Below, one piece after another: positions 1-11,393 of a DNA stretch of 64,000 nucleotides. The position numbers and the translations under genes are program-made. Source of the stretch: Lentinus brumalis (lineage: Eukaryota > Basidiomycota > Agaricomycetes > Polyporales > Polyporaceae). The notes under the pieces were generated by a model, which saw nothing but the letters and a program-made list of their open reading frames with translations, was not told the DNA's origin and ran no database searches. Each line of letters opens with the position of its first letter. Positions within the stretch are counted from its first letter, which is position 1. The stretch is from the NCBI GenBank assembly GCA_001792895.1, contig MARA01000011.1, positions 372,001 to 436,000 on the forward strand, given 5' to 3'.

Positions 1-820
1 GGACGAGGTCAAGGTGAGTGCCGAGCCCCGCCCCGACCGCTGCGATCTTGTTGCGACGGCCCGCCCGTGACAGGTCATGAACGCGCTCAAGAGCCAGTCC
101 AAGTCGCGTCTCGTCGGCCCCAACTGCCCTGGAATTATCAATCCCGAGGGTTGCAAGATGGGCATCCAGCCGGGCGCAATCCACCAGCCCGGTCGTATCG
201 GTCGGTGCACACCCCGCTCTATCACCCGCCTAGCCTTGTTCACAGAGACCCGCAGGTATCGTCTCCCGTTCCGGCACGCTCACGTACGAGGCCGTCGCAC
301 AGACGACTGGCGTTGGTCTCGGCCAGTCGCTCGTCGTCGGCATCGGCGGTGACCCCTTCCCCGGCACGAAGCACGTCGACGTCATTAAACTGTTCCTCGA
401 CGACCCCCGCACGGAGGGTATCGTGATCATTGGCGAGATTGGCGGTGGTATGGAGGAGGAGGCTGCTGAGTACCTTGAGCAGTACAACAAGACCCGTAAG
501 CACCCCAAGCCCGTTGTCGGCTTCATTGCTGGCCGCACTGCTCCCCCGGGACGGCGTATGGGTCACGCCGGTGCTATCATATCCGGAGGCAAGGGTAAGT
601 AGACCCCTCGTATGCGCGGGGAGACTACTCACCCTCATCCTTCTATTTGCAGGTGCTGCGTCGGACAAGGTCGCGGCTCTGGAGAGGGCCGGCGTCCATG
701 TCACGGACAGTCCCGCCAAGATCGGTACCACCATGCTCAAAGTATGTCACACTCACATACGTGGGTATATGTGTATTGACCACAATTTTGCAGGCAATGC
801 AAGCCGCTGGCCTTGCGTAG
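1..820 (+). CDS. LSC1: Succinate-CoA ligase alpha subunit, mitochondrial (3' part)
   Basis: C-terminal part of the alpha subunit of succinyl-CoA synthetase, which in the mitochondrial matrix couples succinyl-CoA cleavage to nucleotide phosphorylation in the TCA cycle. The 5' end lies outside the window. Joined exons read [10 protein letters not shown], then [18 protein letters not shown], a hallmark of the CoA-ligase fold, then [12 protein letters not shown] and [20 protein letters not shown]. The His of GHAGAII is the residue phosphorylated in this family. At least four introns are visible (near 13-75, 201-253, 597-652 and 741-793), all GT-AG and about 50-60 bases. The last exon encodes AMQAAGLA and stops at 818-820. 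The reading is unbroken across all introns. The beta-subunit partner is not in the window. Confidence 0.95.
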
Positions 821-957
821 GGAGCCTTCCCGTTAGGCGCTGTTAGGCGGTCATTAGTTCATGTCTGCTTACGTAATAGACCAAGACTACGCTCATTGTA
901 AACTCGCTCGGGGATTCTTACTTCTAACGTACACTGCCGTCCGTGTCTTATACCACC

Positions 958-1886
958 ATGGCCAGCAGCTATAATCCATCTGGCTCCTTCCAAGAAGCCG
1001 CCTCATATCTGTCTAGGGCGTCGTCCCTAAGCTCTGTGTCAAACGCGACCAAGCTGGAGGTTCGGAGTCCATCCGATCCATCCAGCCCGATCCATGCCTG
1101 ACATTTATCTTCGATGCTTGGGCTCAGGATAGCTGTACGCCATATTCAAGTATCTGACGGTATCCCCGACGCCCAATGTCCCGAAGCCGTCCCTATTCGA
1201 CTTTGCCGGCAAAGCAAAATGGGAAGCATGGCAGACCGCCGGAAAGACATACCAGGACCGGCCGGCTGACGCTGAGGAGCGGTACTTGCAGATCGCACGG
1301 AGCTTGGGATGGTGTGAAGGCAAAGCTGGTGAGCCTGCGCCATTGAAGCCCAAGGAGTCTGTGGAGGGAGGAGAGGAGGACATATGGGACAAATCGGACG
1401 ATGAAGGAGAGGCGAGGAAGCCCAAGGGCGAGAGCGGTGCGATGGGTCGGGTCACAAGTACGCTGGCTATGGAAGACGACGAAGGGAGCTCAAGTGCCCT
1501 GAGCAACCTGGCTATCGCAGGGAAAGTTCCAGCGTTGCTGGAGTACTTCCAAGGGCACCCGGACGCAGACGTGAATGCCGTGGACGAGAATGTGAGTTTC
1601 AAGCACCGGCTCGCGCCGACGGCCACTTCATACTGGAACGATACAGGGATATACGCCTTTGCACCTAGCAGCAGACAGAGGACATCTTGAAGTCGTAGAT
1701 ATCTTGCTCAAGCGAGGCGCAAACCCACAGACCAAGGTGCGTGCCAGTTTTCGTACGTTCCAGGTGCTGTTCACGGATCCGCGAACGCAGGACCCGGACG
1801 AGTTCACGGCAAAGGAGCTGGCAGAAATTGCAGCACATACTGATATTGCAGCCCTGCTCTCGGGTACACAAAATGCATCATCATAA
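958..1886 (+). CDS. Acyl-CoA-binding protein with C-terminal ankyrin repeats (ACBD6-like)
   Basis: Predicted cytosolic acyl-CoA carrier. The start at 958 gives MASSYNPSGSF. A first intron (about 1060-1132) joins ATKLE to LYAIFKYLTVSPTP, which restores the ACBP core. FDFAGKAKWEAWQTAGK follows, with the Lys-Trp pair and helix spacing expected for acyl-CoA binding (roughly residues 15-100). An acidic linker rich in Glu and Ser comes next, then about two ankyrin units: ALLEYFQGHPDADVNAVDEN and, after an intron, GYTPLHLAADRGHLEVVDIL. A third intron precedes DPDEFTAKELAEIAAHTD, which ends the second repeat. The order ACBP then ankyrin matches ACBD6-type proteins. The start is the first in-frame ATG and leaves no room for a signal peptide. 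The stop is at 1884-1886. Confidence 0.88.
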
Positions 1887-2050
1887 CCCCATATGCTTGT
1901 GTCCCTCCCCTCTGCCTTCGCATGCTCCGTCCACCCTCGGCGTGTCGATGGATCAAGGGACCGGACAGGTCGAAGCTTGTCGGCAGTGACGTGGGATGCG
2001 TCCTACGTAGTGTGTATGTGTACAGACGCAGATAGTCATGAGGTCCAGAG

Positions 2051-2432
2051 CTATGCGGAGGGCTGTGATACTGCCTCTGGTGTTGGTGACGCGGGTGTAG
2101 ACTCGGCTTCCGACGCCGTACGCTGCGCGGGGAGGATGCCACCCTAGGAACATTGTGAGCTGAGGATGCAACGAATACATGTAAACACGCACCATCTGCA
2201 ACAGCTTCGTCACCGTTTTGCTGGGAGTAGCACCGACGTTAAGCCAGTACTGTATGCGCTGCACGCTCCATTCGATCGTCTTCGTGCTCTCGCCCGGCTT
2301 GAGTCGAGGGTTGTAGACACCGAGGAGCTCAATGGGCTTCGCGTTCCGCCGCTGCCGTTGGTTCACTGCGACTAGATGGAAGATCCGGCTGTTGCGAACG
2401 CCGTGTACGGCCATCCGTAGTCTGACCGCCAT
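2051..2432 (-). CDS. MRPS16: Mitochondrial small ribosomal subunit protein bS16m
   Basis: Component of the mitochondrial 28S/37S ribosomal subunit. Exon 1 begins MAVRLRMAVHGVRNSRIF, equivalent to the bacterial S16 start (VxIRLxRxGxxxxPFY), and continues through AKPIELLGVYNPR and VQRIQYWLNVGATPS, the conserved S16 segment. A 49-base intron (2144-2192) follows LLQM. Splicing gives GGILPAQRTASE, matching the family's MGGIL/LP segment, then a Ser/Pro-rich tail to a TAG at 2051-2053. The protein is about 110 residues, normal for fungal bS16m. The start is the only in-frame ATG before the S16 motif. The tRNA gene at 2530-2625 lies just upstream on the same strand. Confidence 0.92.
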
Positions 2433-2517
2433 GGTGGAAAGAGAGAGGGGCAGGACACCATCCGGCTAAAGTCGCGGCAAATGTCGTGTAAGCGCTCACA
2501 TGTGAACGCATGAGGCG

Positions 2518-2523
2518 AAAAAA
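2518..2523 (-). terminator. Pol III T-run terminator of tRNA-Arg
   Basis: Six T on the minus strand, seven bases after the tRNA 3' end: the standard RNA polymerase III stop signal. Confidence 0.75.
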
Positions 2524-2529
2524 TTACAT

Positions 2530-2625
2530 GACCACCGCAGGGGTCGAACCTGCAATCTCCTGATAGACGCAATCTCATGATAGACACCGTCGTAGTCAGA
2601 CGCGTTGCCATTACGCCAGGCGGCC
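2530..2625 (-). tRNA. trnR-ACG: tRNA-Arg (anticodon ACG) with an intron
   Basis: The minus strand folds as a tRNA. The acceptor stem GGCCGCC pairs with GGTGGTC, with two G-U pairs. The D arm is GCG/CGC and the anticodon stem TCTGA/TCAGG. T33 is followed by anticodon ACG at 2591-2593, and the T arm is GCAGG-TTCGACC-CCTGC. Internal promoter boxes are TGGCGTAATGG (A box) and GGTTCGACCCC (B box). An intron of about 25 bases (2565-2589) sits one base 3' of the anticodon, the canonical site. A run of six T on the minus strand (2518-2523) should end Pol III transcription. The intron carries part of a 17-base tandem duplication (see findings). Confidence 0.9.
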
Positions 2626-3316
2626 ATAAGGTTCATAGACGTATGCAGCTACACATCCACACCGGCCAACAGCCCCGGAAGCACGCAGCACTAAGTACTT
2701 AGTACTGACATGTACTGACATGGACTCGGACACCACGCGGCAGATGATGTGGTTTACTACTGGACTAGAGGTGTAAGTACTTACTCCCATTTACTCCCAT
2801 TGGATCTGAGCGGCAGAGGATTCGTGTCAGGCTCAACGGTAACACGCACCGACACGGCCAACTGCCCAGTGCCAGTACACACGCCGGAGGACTGCGTTCA
2901 CGGCCAGTACTGCAGTAAATACTTGCCCGTCAGGAGGCTCAACAACATCACCTCCAAGGTCGACCTCCAGAGCTGAGCGCTGAGATCGAGACCTCCAGTC
3001 AATCCTCAACGATAGCACGTTGCAGGCCTGGCGCTCGCAAGATGCAACGTCGCGCTCGGACCTCCAGGTTCGCATTCCTAAGCCGCAAGCCGCCAGATCA
3101 GTCGCTACTATAGCTAGTGCTTATTCTTGAGATCTTGTAATGTGCCCTTGAGACCGCGAGCGTATGTGCGCATACACAGTGGTCGGCCACCAATTGAGAC
3201 TGTCGGAGTACCCTGTCACGATGGACGCAGTACAAATGCGATGGCGCATTTAGAGGATATTGAGAGAATACAGTGCGTGGACGTGTGTCGTGCGAACAAA
3301 TGGACCTAGGAAGTAT
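2626..3316. other. Intergenic, no gene recognised
   Basis: Spacer between tRNA-Arg and the LSM5 stop. It contains short direct repeats (TTACTCCCAT twice near 2780, GTACTGACATG twice near 2705). No frame with splice signals makes a recognisable product on either strand. Confidence 0.5.
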
Positions 3317-3789
3317 TCATACGTCCTCAGGTCCAGAACTACCAGGAATCAGCTGTTAGATGGTCGCTCAGTCCATGCTTTTCCTGTAAGACTTGGGTGC
3401 CCTTACCATGCAGATATTGTTGCCGTTAAGCAACGTCTGATTGAGCGACGTCTTCTTCTTTCCTTGCGGCGTCGTCTCGCTGCGGTCTCGAGGTGAGTAC
3501 ATGTGCCATCCATAGGGACAGAGACTCACTACTCCGTCACGTCCTCCAGGACCATGTCTGTACATCACAAGCAACGCGTCAGCTGAGTAGGACGAACAAG
3601 TGTGCTTACTCACTGACGAAGTCGTCGAACCCAAGTAGGGTACCCGTAAATTCTCTTTCGTTCTTCATGATGACCCATATGCGCGAGCCAATGCACCTAT
3701 CAATCAGTTCTATGTTGCATCAGCTCAGCCTATCGTTCTGTGCAATTTGAGCATTGCCTCTTACCGAGCGGGAGGATTTGGGAAGCCAT
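3317..3789 (-). CDS. LSM5: U6 snRNA-associated Sm-like protein LSm5
   Basis: Subunit of the LSm2-8 ring (U6 snRNA, splicing) and the LSm1-7 ring (mRNA decay). The gene is split into five short exons. Joined, it starts MASQILPL, then [62 protein letters not shown] and [11 protein letters not shown] with the TGA at 3317-3319. These match the LSm5 Sm1 ([17 protein letters not shown]) and Sm2 (LLNGNNI) motifs almost residue for residue, and each junction is GT-AG and in frame. The product is about 90 residues, the usual LSm5 size. The start is the only ATG that precedes the family's LPLELID opening. Confidence 0.93.
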
Positions 3790-4211
3790 GTCGTGCTGGT
3801 TTTTGGTGAACCACTGGTCACCTTCCTAATCGGACAACTAACGCGCGGTAAGCTGCGGGACGGACCGGTTCACCCTTGATTCTTGGAAAAGTCTTTCCTT
3901 CATCTTATACTGTAGCATTCGACTCATCGGAACTGTAACATTGCATATACACTGCTCATATCTAGAACATAATACATACGCTCGTCATCATCAGGGGAAT
4001 ATACACGTAAGGGTTCAACCGTTCATGGAGAATATAACAAAGCGTACGGAACCCGAAGCCAGTGAAGCCGGCGAGACCATACTGGGGATAGAGGAAGCGC
4101 CGCGATTGATATTCAGTATGATGCTGCAAGATACACGATGTGGGACGGATGGTGGGATAGAGAAACAACAAAAAGGTCGATGATGACTGGAGCTACACAA
4201 CTAGAAACCCT
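3790..4211. other. LSM5 promoter and importin alpha 3' region
   Basis: Serves as the upstream region of LSM5 and the downstream region of importin alpha, both on the minus strand. AT-richer than its surroundings, with no coding signal. Confidence 0.45.
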
Positions 4212-6084
4212 CTACTGCCCGAAGCTGAAGCCACCGGGTGGCGGCGCCGCACCCTCGGGGTTGAACTGAAAACGAGCCATTAGTCCGAGCGCCTCCTGCA
4301 GCAAATGCACAGGAACTTACCTGGAACGACCCTGTGGCATCGACAGCAGGCTCCGCCTCTTCGTCGTCGGGGAAGTACTTGTCCATGATGTTGAACGCCT
4401 TCTTGTAGATCTCGAGGTTGTCGTGCTGCTGGAGGTTGTGGATCGTGACCATACCACCCGCCTCCTCGACGAAGAGGGCGTATTGGTTGACACCGCCCGG
4501 GCCCTGTGCCTGCTTGTCCATCTCGCCGACCTTGAGGATGTTGTCGAGACCATCCAAAGCGACCTGAATAATCTTGTTGTCCATCATCTGCAACAGGTCG
4601 CACAGGGGCTTGATGCAACCCTGCGAGACGAGGTACCGGATCTGCGAGGGCTCCTGGAGGCCACCCGAGGTGGCGTTCGAGATGGCCCAGCAAGCCTCCT
4701 TCTTGGTCTTGAAGTCGGCGGTCTGAAGGATGTTGATGAGAGGAGGGATGATGTTGGCATCAATGACGGCCTGGATCTGCTGTGGCGAACCCGCGGTGAT
4801 GTTCGAGATGGTCCAGCAAGCCTCCTTCCGGATACCGTCCTTGGGCGAGGAGAGCAGGGAAAGGAGAGCGGGGAGGGCACCGGAAGTGATGACGACCTGC
4901 GTCTGAAGGTCATCACCAGTGACGATGTTACCAACGGAACGGAGAGCAGGCGTCTGAACAGACGTCGAGGGGTGCATCAGAAGATCAACGAGACGCCTGC
5001 AAACACCGGACTCAATGACGGCCTGGATCTTGTCGTTCGAACCATCGGAGAGGTAGGAAATTGCCCAGCAAGCATCAATGAGGATCTCGTCGTCAAGCGA
5101 GTAGATGAGCTTGGTCAACACAGGGAGAGCTGGGGAGATCTATAGAATGACCGATTCAGTGATTGCAAGCTTTACGTGAGAGAGACAATAAACGTACCAG
5201 ATCCCAATCTGGCTGAGGTGACTTGCCTCGGCAGAAGTTGCTGAGGGTCCAAGTGGCGTTGCGGAGCATGCTGAGCTTGTTGTTCTCGCTCAGGAGGTTC
5301 AACAGGGGACGCAGAGCACCCTGCTGGAGGACGTAGTCGCGGCATTGCGGGCTGTCTCCGGCAATGTTACCGAGAGCCCAAACTGCCTGCTCGCGGACGT
5401 CGGGAACGGGCGAAGAGAGGAGCTTAATAAACTCTGGAACGGCCTGCGCATTGATCACAACCTGGGTGTGCTCTGCCGTTCCGGAGGCGATGTTGGTGAG
5501 AGCCCACGCGGCCTCGAACTAGAAGTGGCGTTAAGATAGACATGCAGGCAACAACAAGAATAGACACGCACCTGAAGCATGGGGTTGTCGCCACGCAAGA
5601 ACTCGACAAAGCGCGGCACGACCCCGCACTCAATTACGCGCTCGATCGGGGGATTCTTTTCTTTTGAGAGCAGCTTGCGGAACCTGGTGGTTGCGTCGAG
5701 CTGACGATCGGGGTCATCGGAGAAGACACCAGCGACCATGTCTTCCGCGAGCTACTCGCCACAGTTTGAGCATGCTGACATGGTGAGCCTCTGAGTGATA
5801 AGACGCACCTCCCAGGTACCCACACCGCTCTCATCGTCCGAGTCGGCACCAGAACTGGGGAGGAAGTTACGCCTCTTGGAGATGTTTTCCTCCCTCTTTT
5901 GCCGACGAATCTCGACCTGCTGCTCCTCGCGACGGCGGCGAAGCTCCTCCTGCTTCAAGCCACCCTTGCTCTTGTACTCTAGATATACAGGCAGGTTAGT
6001 CGTGATCGAGTGCGAGTTCTACGCAAGGACGCGTCAGAGAGAGCGGCGACACATACCGGCCCTGCGATGTGCCGTACGATCCAT
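4212..6084 (-). CDS. SRP1: Importin subunit alpha (karyopherin alpha)
   Basis: Nuclear import adaptor that binds classical NLS cargo and, through its N-terminal IBB domain, importin beta. The start [10 protein letters not shown] joins via an intron to [19 protein letters not shown], then [15 protein letters not shown]: the basic IBB domain, about residues 5-60. Armadillo repeats follow with the NLS-binding Trp/Asn pattern: [75 protein letters not shown] and [15 protein letters not shown]. The C-terminus after the last intron is [17 protein letters not shown] with the TAG at 4212-4214. Length is about 530 residues, normal for the family. At least five introns, all in frame. Confidence 0.97.
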
Positions 6085-6374
6085 GATGGTGGTTGTAGGA
6101 GGGAAAGATGTGTTATGCGGAAGAAGGAGCTCGACGCGCAATTGAGGCCACCCAAATCAAGCCGCACACAAAGAGCGTGACGGCGCGTGCCCGTCACAGT
6201 CACGCGACTTTTTGTGCGCAAGCGTGACTTCCAGAAATCTTACATTGTACTGCAAAGGTTGTTGTACTCCAAATCATTGTATTTGTTCATCGTACAATCT
6301 CGTACACACTGCTCGATGTCGGAATATGAGACGATATGCCAAACTACAGCCCTGCACATACAACAAGGTGCCCT

Positions 6375-7462
6375 CTACTGAATAACGCGCGTCGGGCGCC
6401 CATCCAGGAATGCTGCGATGTTCTCCACGGTGTTGCCCCAGAACGCCTGGGGCGCAATATAGCGAGCGATCAGCAATCGCCAGCATGACGGCCTGGCTGC
6501 GAACACACCTCGTAGTTCGAGTCGCTGACATAGCCCGTGTGAGGACTGAGGGTTACGTTGTCCAGCTTCCTGATCGGATGGTCCAGCGGCAACGGTTCCT
6601 CGTCGAAGACATCCAACCCCGCGCCCGCGATGCGCTTCGCCTTCAAAACCTCAATCAAGGCGGGCTCGTCAACCAGAGGGCCGCGAGAGGTGTTGATGAA
6701 GAATGCGGTGGGCTTCATGAGAGCGAAATCGGCAGCCTTAATCATGCGGTGTGTACGCTCTGAAAGCACCATATGCACCGACACGATGTCGCTGGTTTTG
6801 AACAGTTCCTCCTTGGAGGACACGTGCGTCACCCCTGCGCTCGCCGCACGGTCAGGAGTGAGGTTCGGGGACCAGCCTATAACTTCCATCCCGAACGCCT
6901 TCGCGATCTGTGATCCAAATTTAGCTCAATAGGACCCTTCGTCGAAATGAATCCTACGAACCTTCGCGGTAGCAGCACCCAGCCGACCAACTCCCACCAG
7001 GCCCAGCGTCCTCCCCGATAGGCCAAAGGGTATGGTGGCCTGCCAAGGCACCGCGCTGGCCTTCACCCGCGCGTCCTCGACGGCGATGTACCGCACAGTC
7101 GCCAGGAGTAGAGCCCAGATGTGCTCCAGAGTGGAGTTGCCCTTCCCACTCGTACCGGATACAACGATGCCCTTCGTCTTCGCATGGGCGACGTCGATGC
7201 CAGCGTTGTATGGGCCAGTGGTAGCGATGAATCGCAGGTTTGGAAGACGGTCCAGAAGCGATGCCCGGAACTTCGTCCGCTCCCTCATCGCGCAGATGAT
7301 AGTGTAGGGCTCGAGCCTCTTGGCAAGGACGTCTTCATCGGCAGTTGTATCAGGGAATGAGTCGATGGCAAGCCGGTCTTTGATGCCGGACCAGTCCGCA
7401 AATTTGAACGCGACGTTCTGGTAGTCATCGAGGATCGCGACGCGTACAGGCTCGGCTGCCAT
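6375..7462 (-). CDS. D-isomer-specific 2-hydroxyacid dehydrogenase (phosphoglycerate dehydrogenase-like)
   Basis: NAD-dependent oxidoreductase of the D-2-hydroxyacid family; the physiological substrate (3-phosphoglycerate, glyoxylate or another 2-keto acid) cannot be told from sequence. It begins MAAEPVRVAILDDYQNVA. Family features are the Arg-region IATTGPYNAGIDVAHAK, the Rossmann loop LGLVGVGRLGAATAK, INTSRGPLVDE, GAGLDVFDEEPLPLDHP with the catalytic Glu segment, and LSPHTGYVSDSNYE carrying the catalytic His. The first intron follows TAK; a second precedes FWGNTVENIAAFLDG and the stop at 6375-6377. About 320 residues. The short length lacks the ACT/regulatory domain of classical SerA, so serine biosynthesis is not a safe assignment. 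Confidence 0.88.
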
Positions 7463-7719
7463 GTCGTTGCAGGTGGATGAGCAGAGGACACTCGAAAGAG
7501 CGAGCGTTCCCCAGACCCATGAGAACTTATCCGGCGAGCCGTGCTATTCTCGGTCCGATCCGACTCTCCCGTAACCAGTGGCGAAAGATGCGTCAGTAAA
7601 ACAGCAGGATGACGACATACGCACCTGCGGATGTTTGAAATGTGAAAAAATCAGACTACGTGAGTGCAGGAGTTGCAAGAGAATTGTATAAGTCCGAGAT
7701 ATGCGTACAAAACATTGTT

Positions 7720-10700
7720 CTACGTGTCATTACCGAAAGGATACTACGTAGAGCCCATTAGCAACAGCTTGAAAACACATTATCATGAATCACATACCTC
7801 AAACGATTCTGGAGGGTCAGCCTCAGGCGCGCTCTCGTCCAGGGCGATATGACGGCCGGGCGTGCTCGGCGGCGGGTTTGGGGCAGCGCCTGGCCCAGCA
7901 GGTGGCACGACAGCTTGCGTCTCGAACTCGATGTAGTCGGGCTCCTCGTCTGGACGAGTGTCCGCCATGATCAAGATGCCTCCACCACCTCCACTGCGTT
8001 CGGGCGCGAGTGCCGCCGACGAGGGTGACTTCGACGCCTTGGTTGATGGCGGCCGAGTCGACACCACACGGACAGGCTGGTAGCGACCATCGGCGGGGAA
8101 GGTGATGTACGCGAGCTGCGCAGGGGTTACTCGGGAGAAGTTGGACAGCTTCTCCGACGACGGCTCAGCTTTGCGGCCCTTGCCTGTGCTCTCCGCCAGA
8201 TTGGATAGCGAGCCCGAGATGGGAGAAACATCGCCATGACGTGACGAGGATGCCTCCGCGCCCTTCATCTCCACGTCACCATCCTTCTTCTCTTCCTATG
8301 ATTGAGGTAAGTTGCGCATACTAACAAAAACGTAGGGAGGTACTCACAGGCACAGTTTCTCCCGCCTCAACAGCCTTCCTCTTCTCCCGCGCCTTCACCT
8401 TTGCAGTGGTAGAGAGCACAGCGGTAGCGACCTTCGCGACGGTCTCCTTCTTGGGCGGCTTGGTCGCAGCAGGGTAAGCGAACAAGCTGGGCTTCGCGTT
8501 CGAGACGAACTCGAACTTTGGCGCCTTGAGGTTCTCGTCCAGACCGATGATGCCCGTGGGCTCGAAAGCCAGACACGCGCAGTGTGCGAGCGGGTACCAG
8601 TACCAGAACTGGCAGAAGAGGACCATGCCGACAATGGCGCTGGTGTTGCGACTGCCGGCACGGCTCTGCAAGCTGATCGTGACATTCCGGCCACCTGCGT
8701 CAATGAGACCTTGGCCGAGTGCCGCACCGAAGCGAGCCACAGGGTCGTCGTGCTTGTCGGAGACGATCTTCGCGTAGAGAGCACGGGTCGAAGCCAACGA
8801 TGGCGAAGATGCTTCGGACTGTTCCACGAGGATCATACCCAGGGAGATGAGGGCACCTTGACGAACGAAGTCGACACTATCACGAGTCATGGGCTCGAGG
8901 ATGTCGACCGCATCCTAGACGCGTTGTCAGCAAAGTGACATGGAGGGCTGAATGTATGCTTACCTGAAGACCAGTACCAGCACAAGCGATTCCGAGAGCG
9001 AGGGTGGCACCGCATCGGACGTGCGGGTTGTAGCTCTCCGACAGCAGCTGGACGATTCGAGGAACTTGCGCGGGGTTCTTGAACAGCAAGAATGCCAAGC
9101 TCGTCACAGCAGCGCGACGAACGTCGTCCGAGGTGTCCGACACAGCGACGTGCAAGAGTTGACGGACTGCCCAGTTGTTGGCAGTACCAGCATAGGCCAG
9201 CGCGAGCGTGTAGACACCACCGTAGCGGAGGATAGGATCCTGATATGAGGCATATAAGTCACATGCATTATTGTGCAAGACACCTGAATCAAGCACGTAC
9301 CTTCTCCGCCATAAGCAGCTTGACCATATCGTCTGCCTCTTCCTGACGCCCGTAGAAGATGAGAGCGAGACCGATGGCAAGACCGCGGATGATCTTCTCG
9401 TGCTGAGTCTCCCGCGCGTAGGTAAGCATCTCCTCTGCGCTGGTCGCGTCCGCCGTGCCGAGCATGATGAGACCCATGGCGTAGCCAGCAGCTTCGCCAG
9501 CGACAGCGGAGTCGGTGAAGAGGGTCTGCTTGAGGTCGTCGTATGCCTCCGCGCTCTTGCCGCCCATGCCCGCGACACCGAGACCGAGCGCCGAGCCATG
9601 CTGAACGACCTCGCTAGCAGAGTTGCGGAGCATATTGCGCAGGTAGTTCTCGACTTCCTGACCACTTCCGCAACCGGCGTTCACGAGACCCATTGCGTAC
9701 AAGGCACCACCCTCCATGTAGGCGTTGGCCCCGGTTGAGCTATCCTGCGGCTGGGCGGGGAGGTAGGGCCCGAGGATGTTCATGCTCTCCTGGAAGTGAC
9801 CCTTGTGGATAACACCGATGGCAGCAGCAGCAGAGAACTTTGACCAGTTGTTCGCAAGAACAAGCCACTCCAGGTTCTCGCGCAGGAAGATGTCGGAAGT
9901 CGTACCCGCATGCATGAACGCGTTTTGGAGCGAGAGCGCGGTGTGGTAGATCGAGGAGCGGGGTTCCAAAACATCCTTGGTGTTCTTCAGGATGAGCATG
10001 TCGACCTTGTTGTTGCGCTTGAGAAACTCGAGGTATAGCTTAATCGACTCTTGTCCGAGCAGGATTTTGCGGAGTTGATCATAGATGGGCTTCGTTTCCT
10101 GCCGCGCAGTCAGATATGCTTGTTATTTCCAAACTTGTGACCATCACCAACCTCTGTGCCTTCCGGAAGGTCCTTCCGGATAGCTTCACGGAAGTCCTGA
10201 CCACCACCCTCAACCAGGTCGAACGCGAATTGGTACGCAAGGAGCTTCTGACGCGGGACTAGAGAGGTGAGGAAGTTGATGGTCATCTCGGGGGAGTTGA
10301 GAGTGACGAGAATACGCGTCAGCGCGTAGACATGCGTTGTCTTTGCGTCATCGGAGGGAGCAGGGAAGAGTGGGAAGAGGAATTTGAGGACCTGGTCGCG
10401 GAAGGCAAGGGGGAAGGCAGTGTCAAGGACTGCCTCCATCGCGTATGTGAGGAGGGTGGTGTCTCGGGTCTGCTCGTAGATGGACTTCACAATGTCGAGA
10501 CGTCTGGATTCAAGCGCAATACCAATCGCCTTCGGAGACTATTAGTAACGTCGCACGTCGTCGGCACAACAGCACGCACCTGCTTGTACTCTCCATCCGC
10601 TATGCATCGCCTAAAGATGCCCTCGATGATGCCCTGTAGCCTCGAATCAATCTTCCCCTCCGCTTGCTCCTTGAGCCGGCTCTGAATATAGCGGTCGATC

Positions 10701-11148
10701 GCCTTAGCTGTGAAAGGCTCTAATCAGTGCATGCGCAAGGACAGCACGGCCAGGACACTCACAAACTACGGTCTCCACATACTCCTCAGTTCCTGGCGAG
10801 CGGGTGTCGTTCTCGAACGCGCTCCCTGCACCGAGGGCGAAGGAAAGGGCCTCCTCGTAGTCACCGAGGTAGTAGTAGACCTTGCTTGCAAGGAGCGCGG
10901 CTGAGTCGTGTGCTTCCTGAGGGAGTTGCTCGCTCTCATACAGAGACTCGCTGTAAGAAAACGCGTTAGCAAGATGGTTGTGGCTGGGGTGTGACGACAT
11001 ACATAAGTGCAATGTGCTCCGATATTTCTGCCCAGAACTGAGGCACAAGCTGGTTCAACGCCTTGAGAGCATACTGCTTGAGAACAGGCTCGGGGTCAGA
11101 CAGCAGCGCGAGCACGCCGGCGGCGGATGATTGCGAAGGGACACCCAT
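7720..11148 (-). CDS. RPN2: 26S proteasome regulatory subunit RPN2 (PSMD1)
   Basis: Largest base subunit of the 19S proteasome regulator, a scaffold binding Rpn13 and the ATPase ring. The start [16 protein letters not shown] has a good context (GCCACCATGG). Tandem PC repeats run through the middle: [90 protein letters not shown] and [18 protein letters not shown] Lys/Glu-rich segment and a C-terminal Rpn13-binding tail follow. A last intron seems likely: after ESFE, GTATGT to CTACGTAG (54 bases, branch site GCTAAT) leads to YPFGNDT and a TAG at 7720-7722, giving the conserved FEY end. If not spliced, the frame stops at 7783. About 1000 residues and about nine introns. Confidence 0.95.
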
Positions 11149-11393
11149 GGTGGCGGACAGAGAAGGGATGGTGAGCACGCCTCTCTCGAGTACGCGTCTT
11201 GTAGCCTCGGGACGCGTCAGCGCGACGCACTCGGGCGCTCGCCACACACAGCGCCTACCCTCCCAAACCAGGAAGGTACCACGTGTGCTGACTAAGCACG
11301 GCGCCTCGTCCGTTCCCGAGGTCCTGCCCCGCCTGGCCTCCGCCAAAAGTCGCGACTCGTCGTTCTCTCATCCTATCCATCACCACCACACTC
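11149..11393. promoter_or_regulatory. Divergent promoter RPN2 / COX13
   Basis: 245 bases separate the two start codons of oppositely directed genes, so both promoters must lie here. No clear TATA box. CT-rich stretch just before the COX13 start. Confidence 0.5.

Noticed and set aside
2833..3075. 80-codon minus-strand frame between the tRNA and LSM5
   Set aside because: No motif, no splice pattern, composition like spacer.
4423..5145. 240-codon plus-strand frame opposite importin alpha
   Set aside because: Antisense shadow of the armadillo repeats; its repeated DGLDL pattern only mirrors the repeats.
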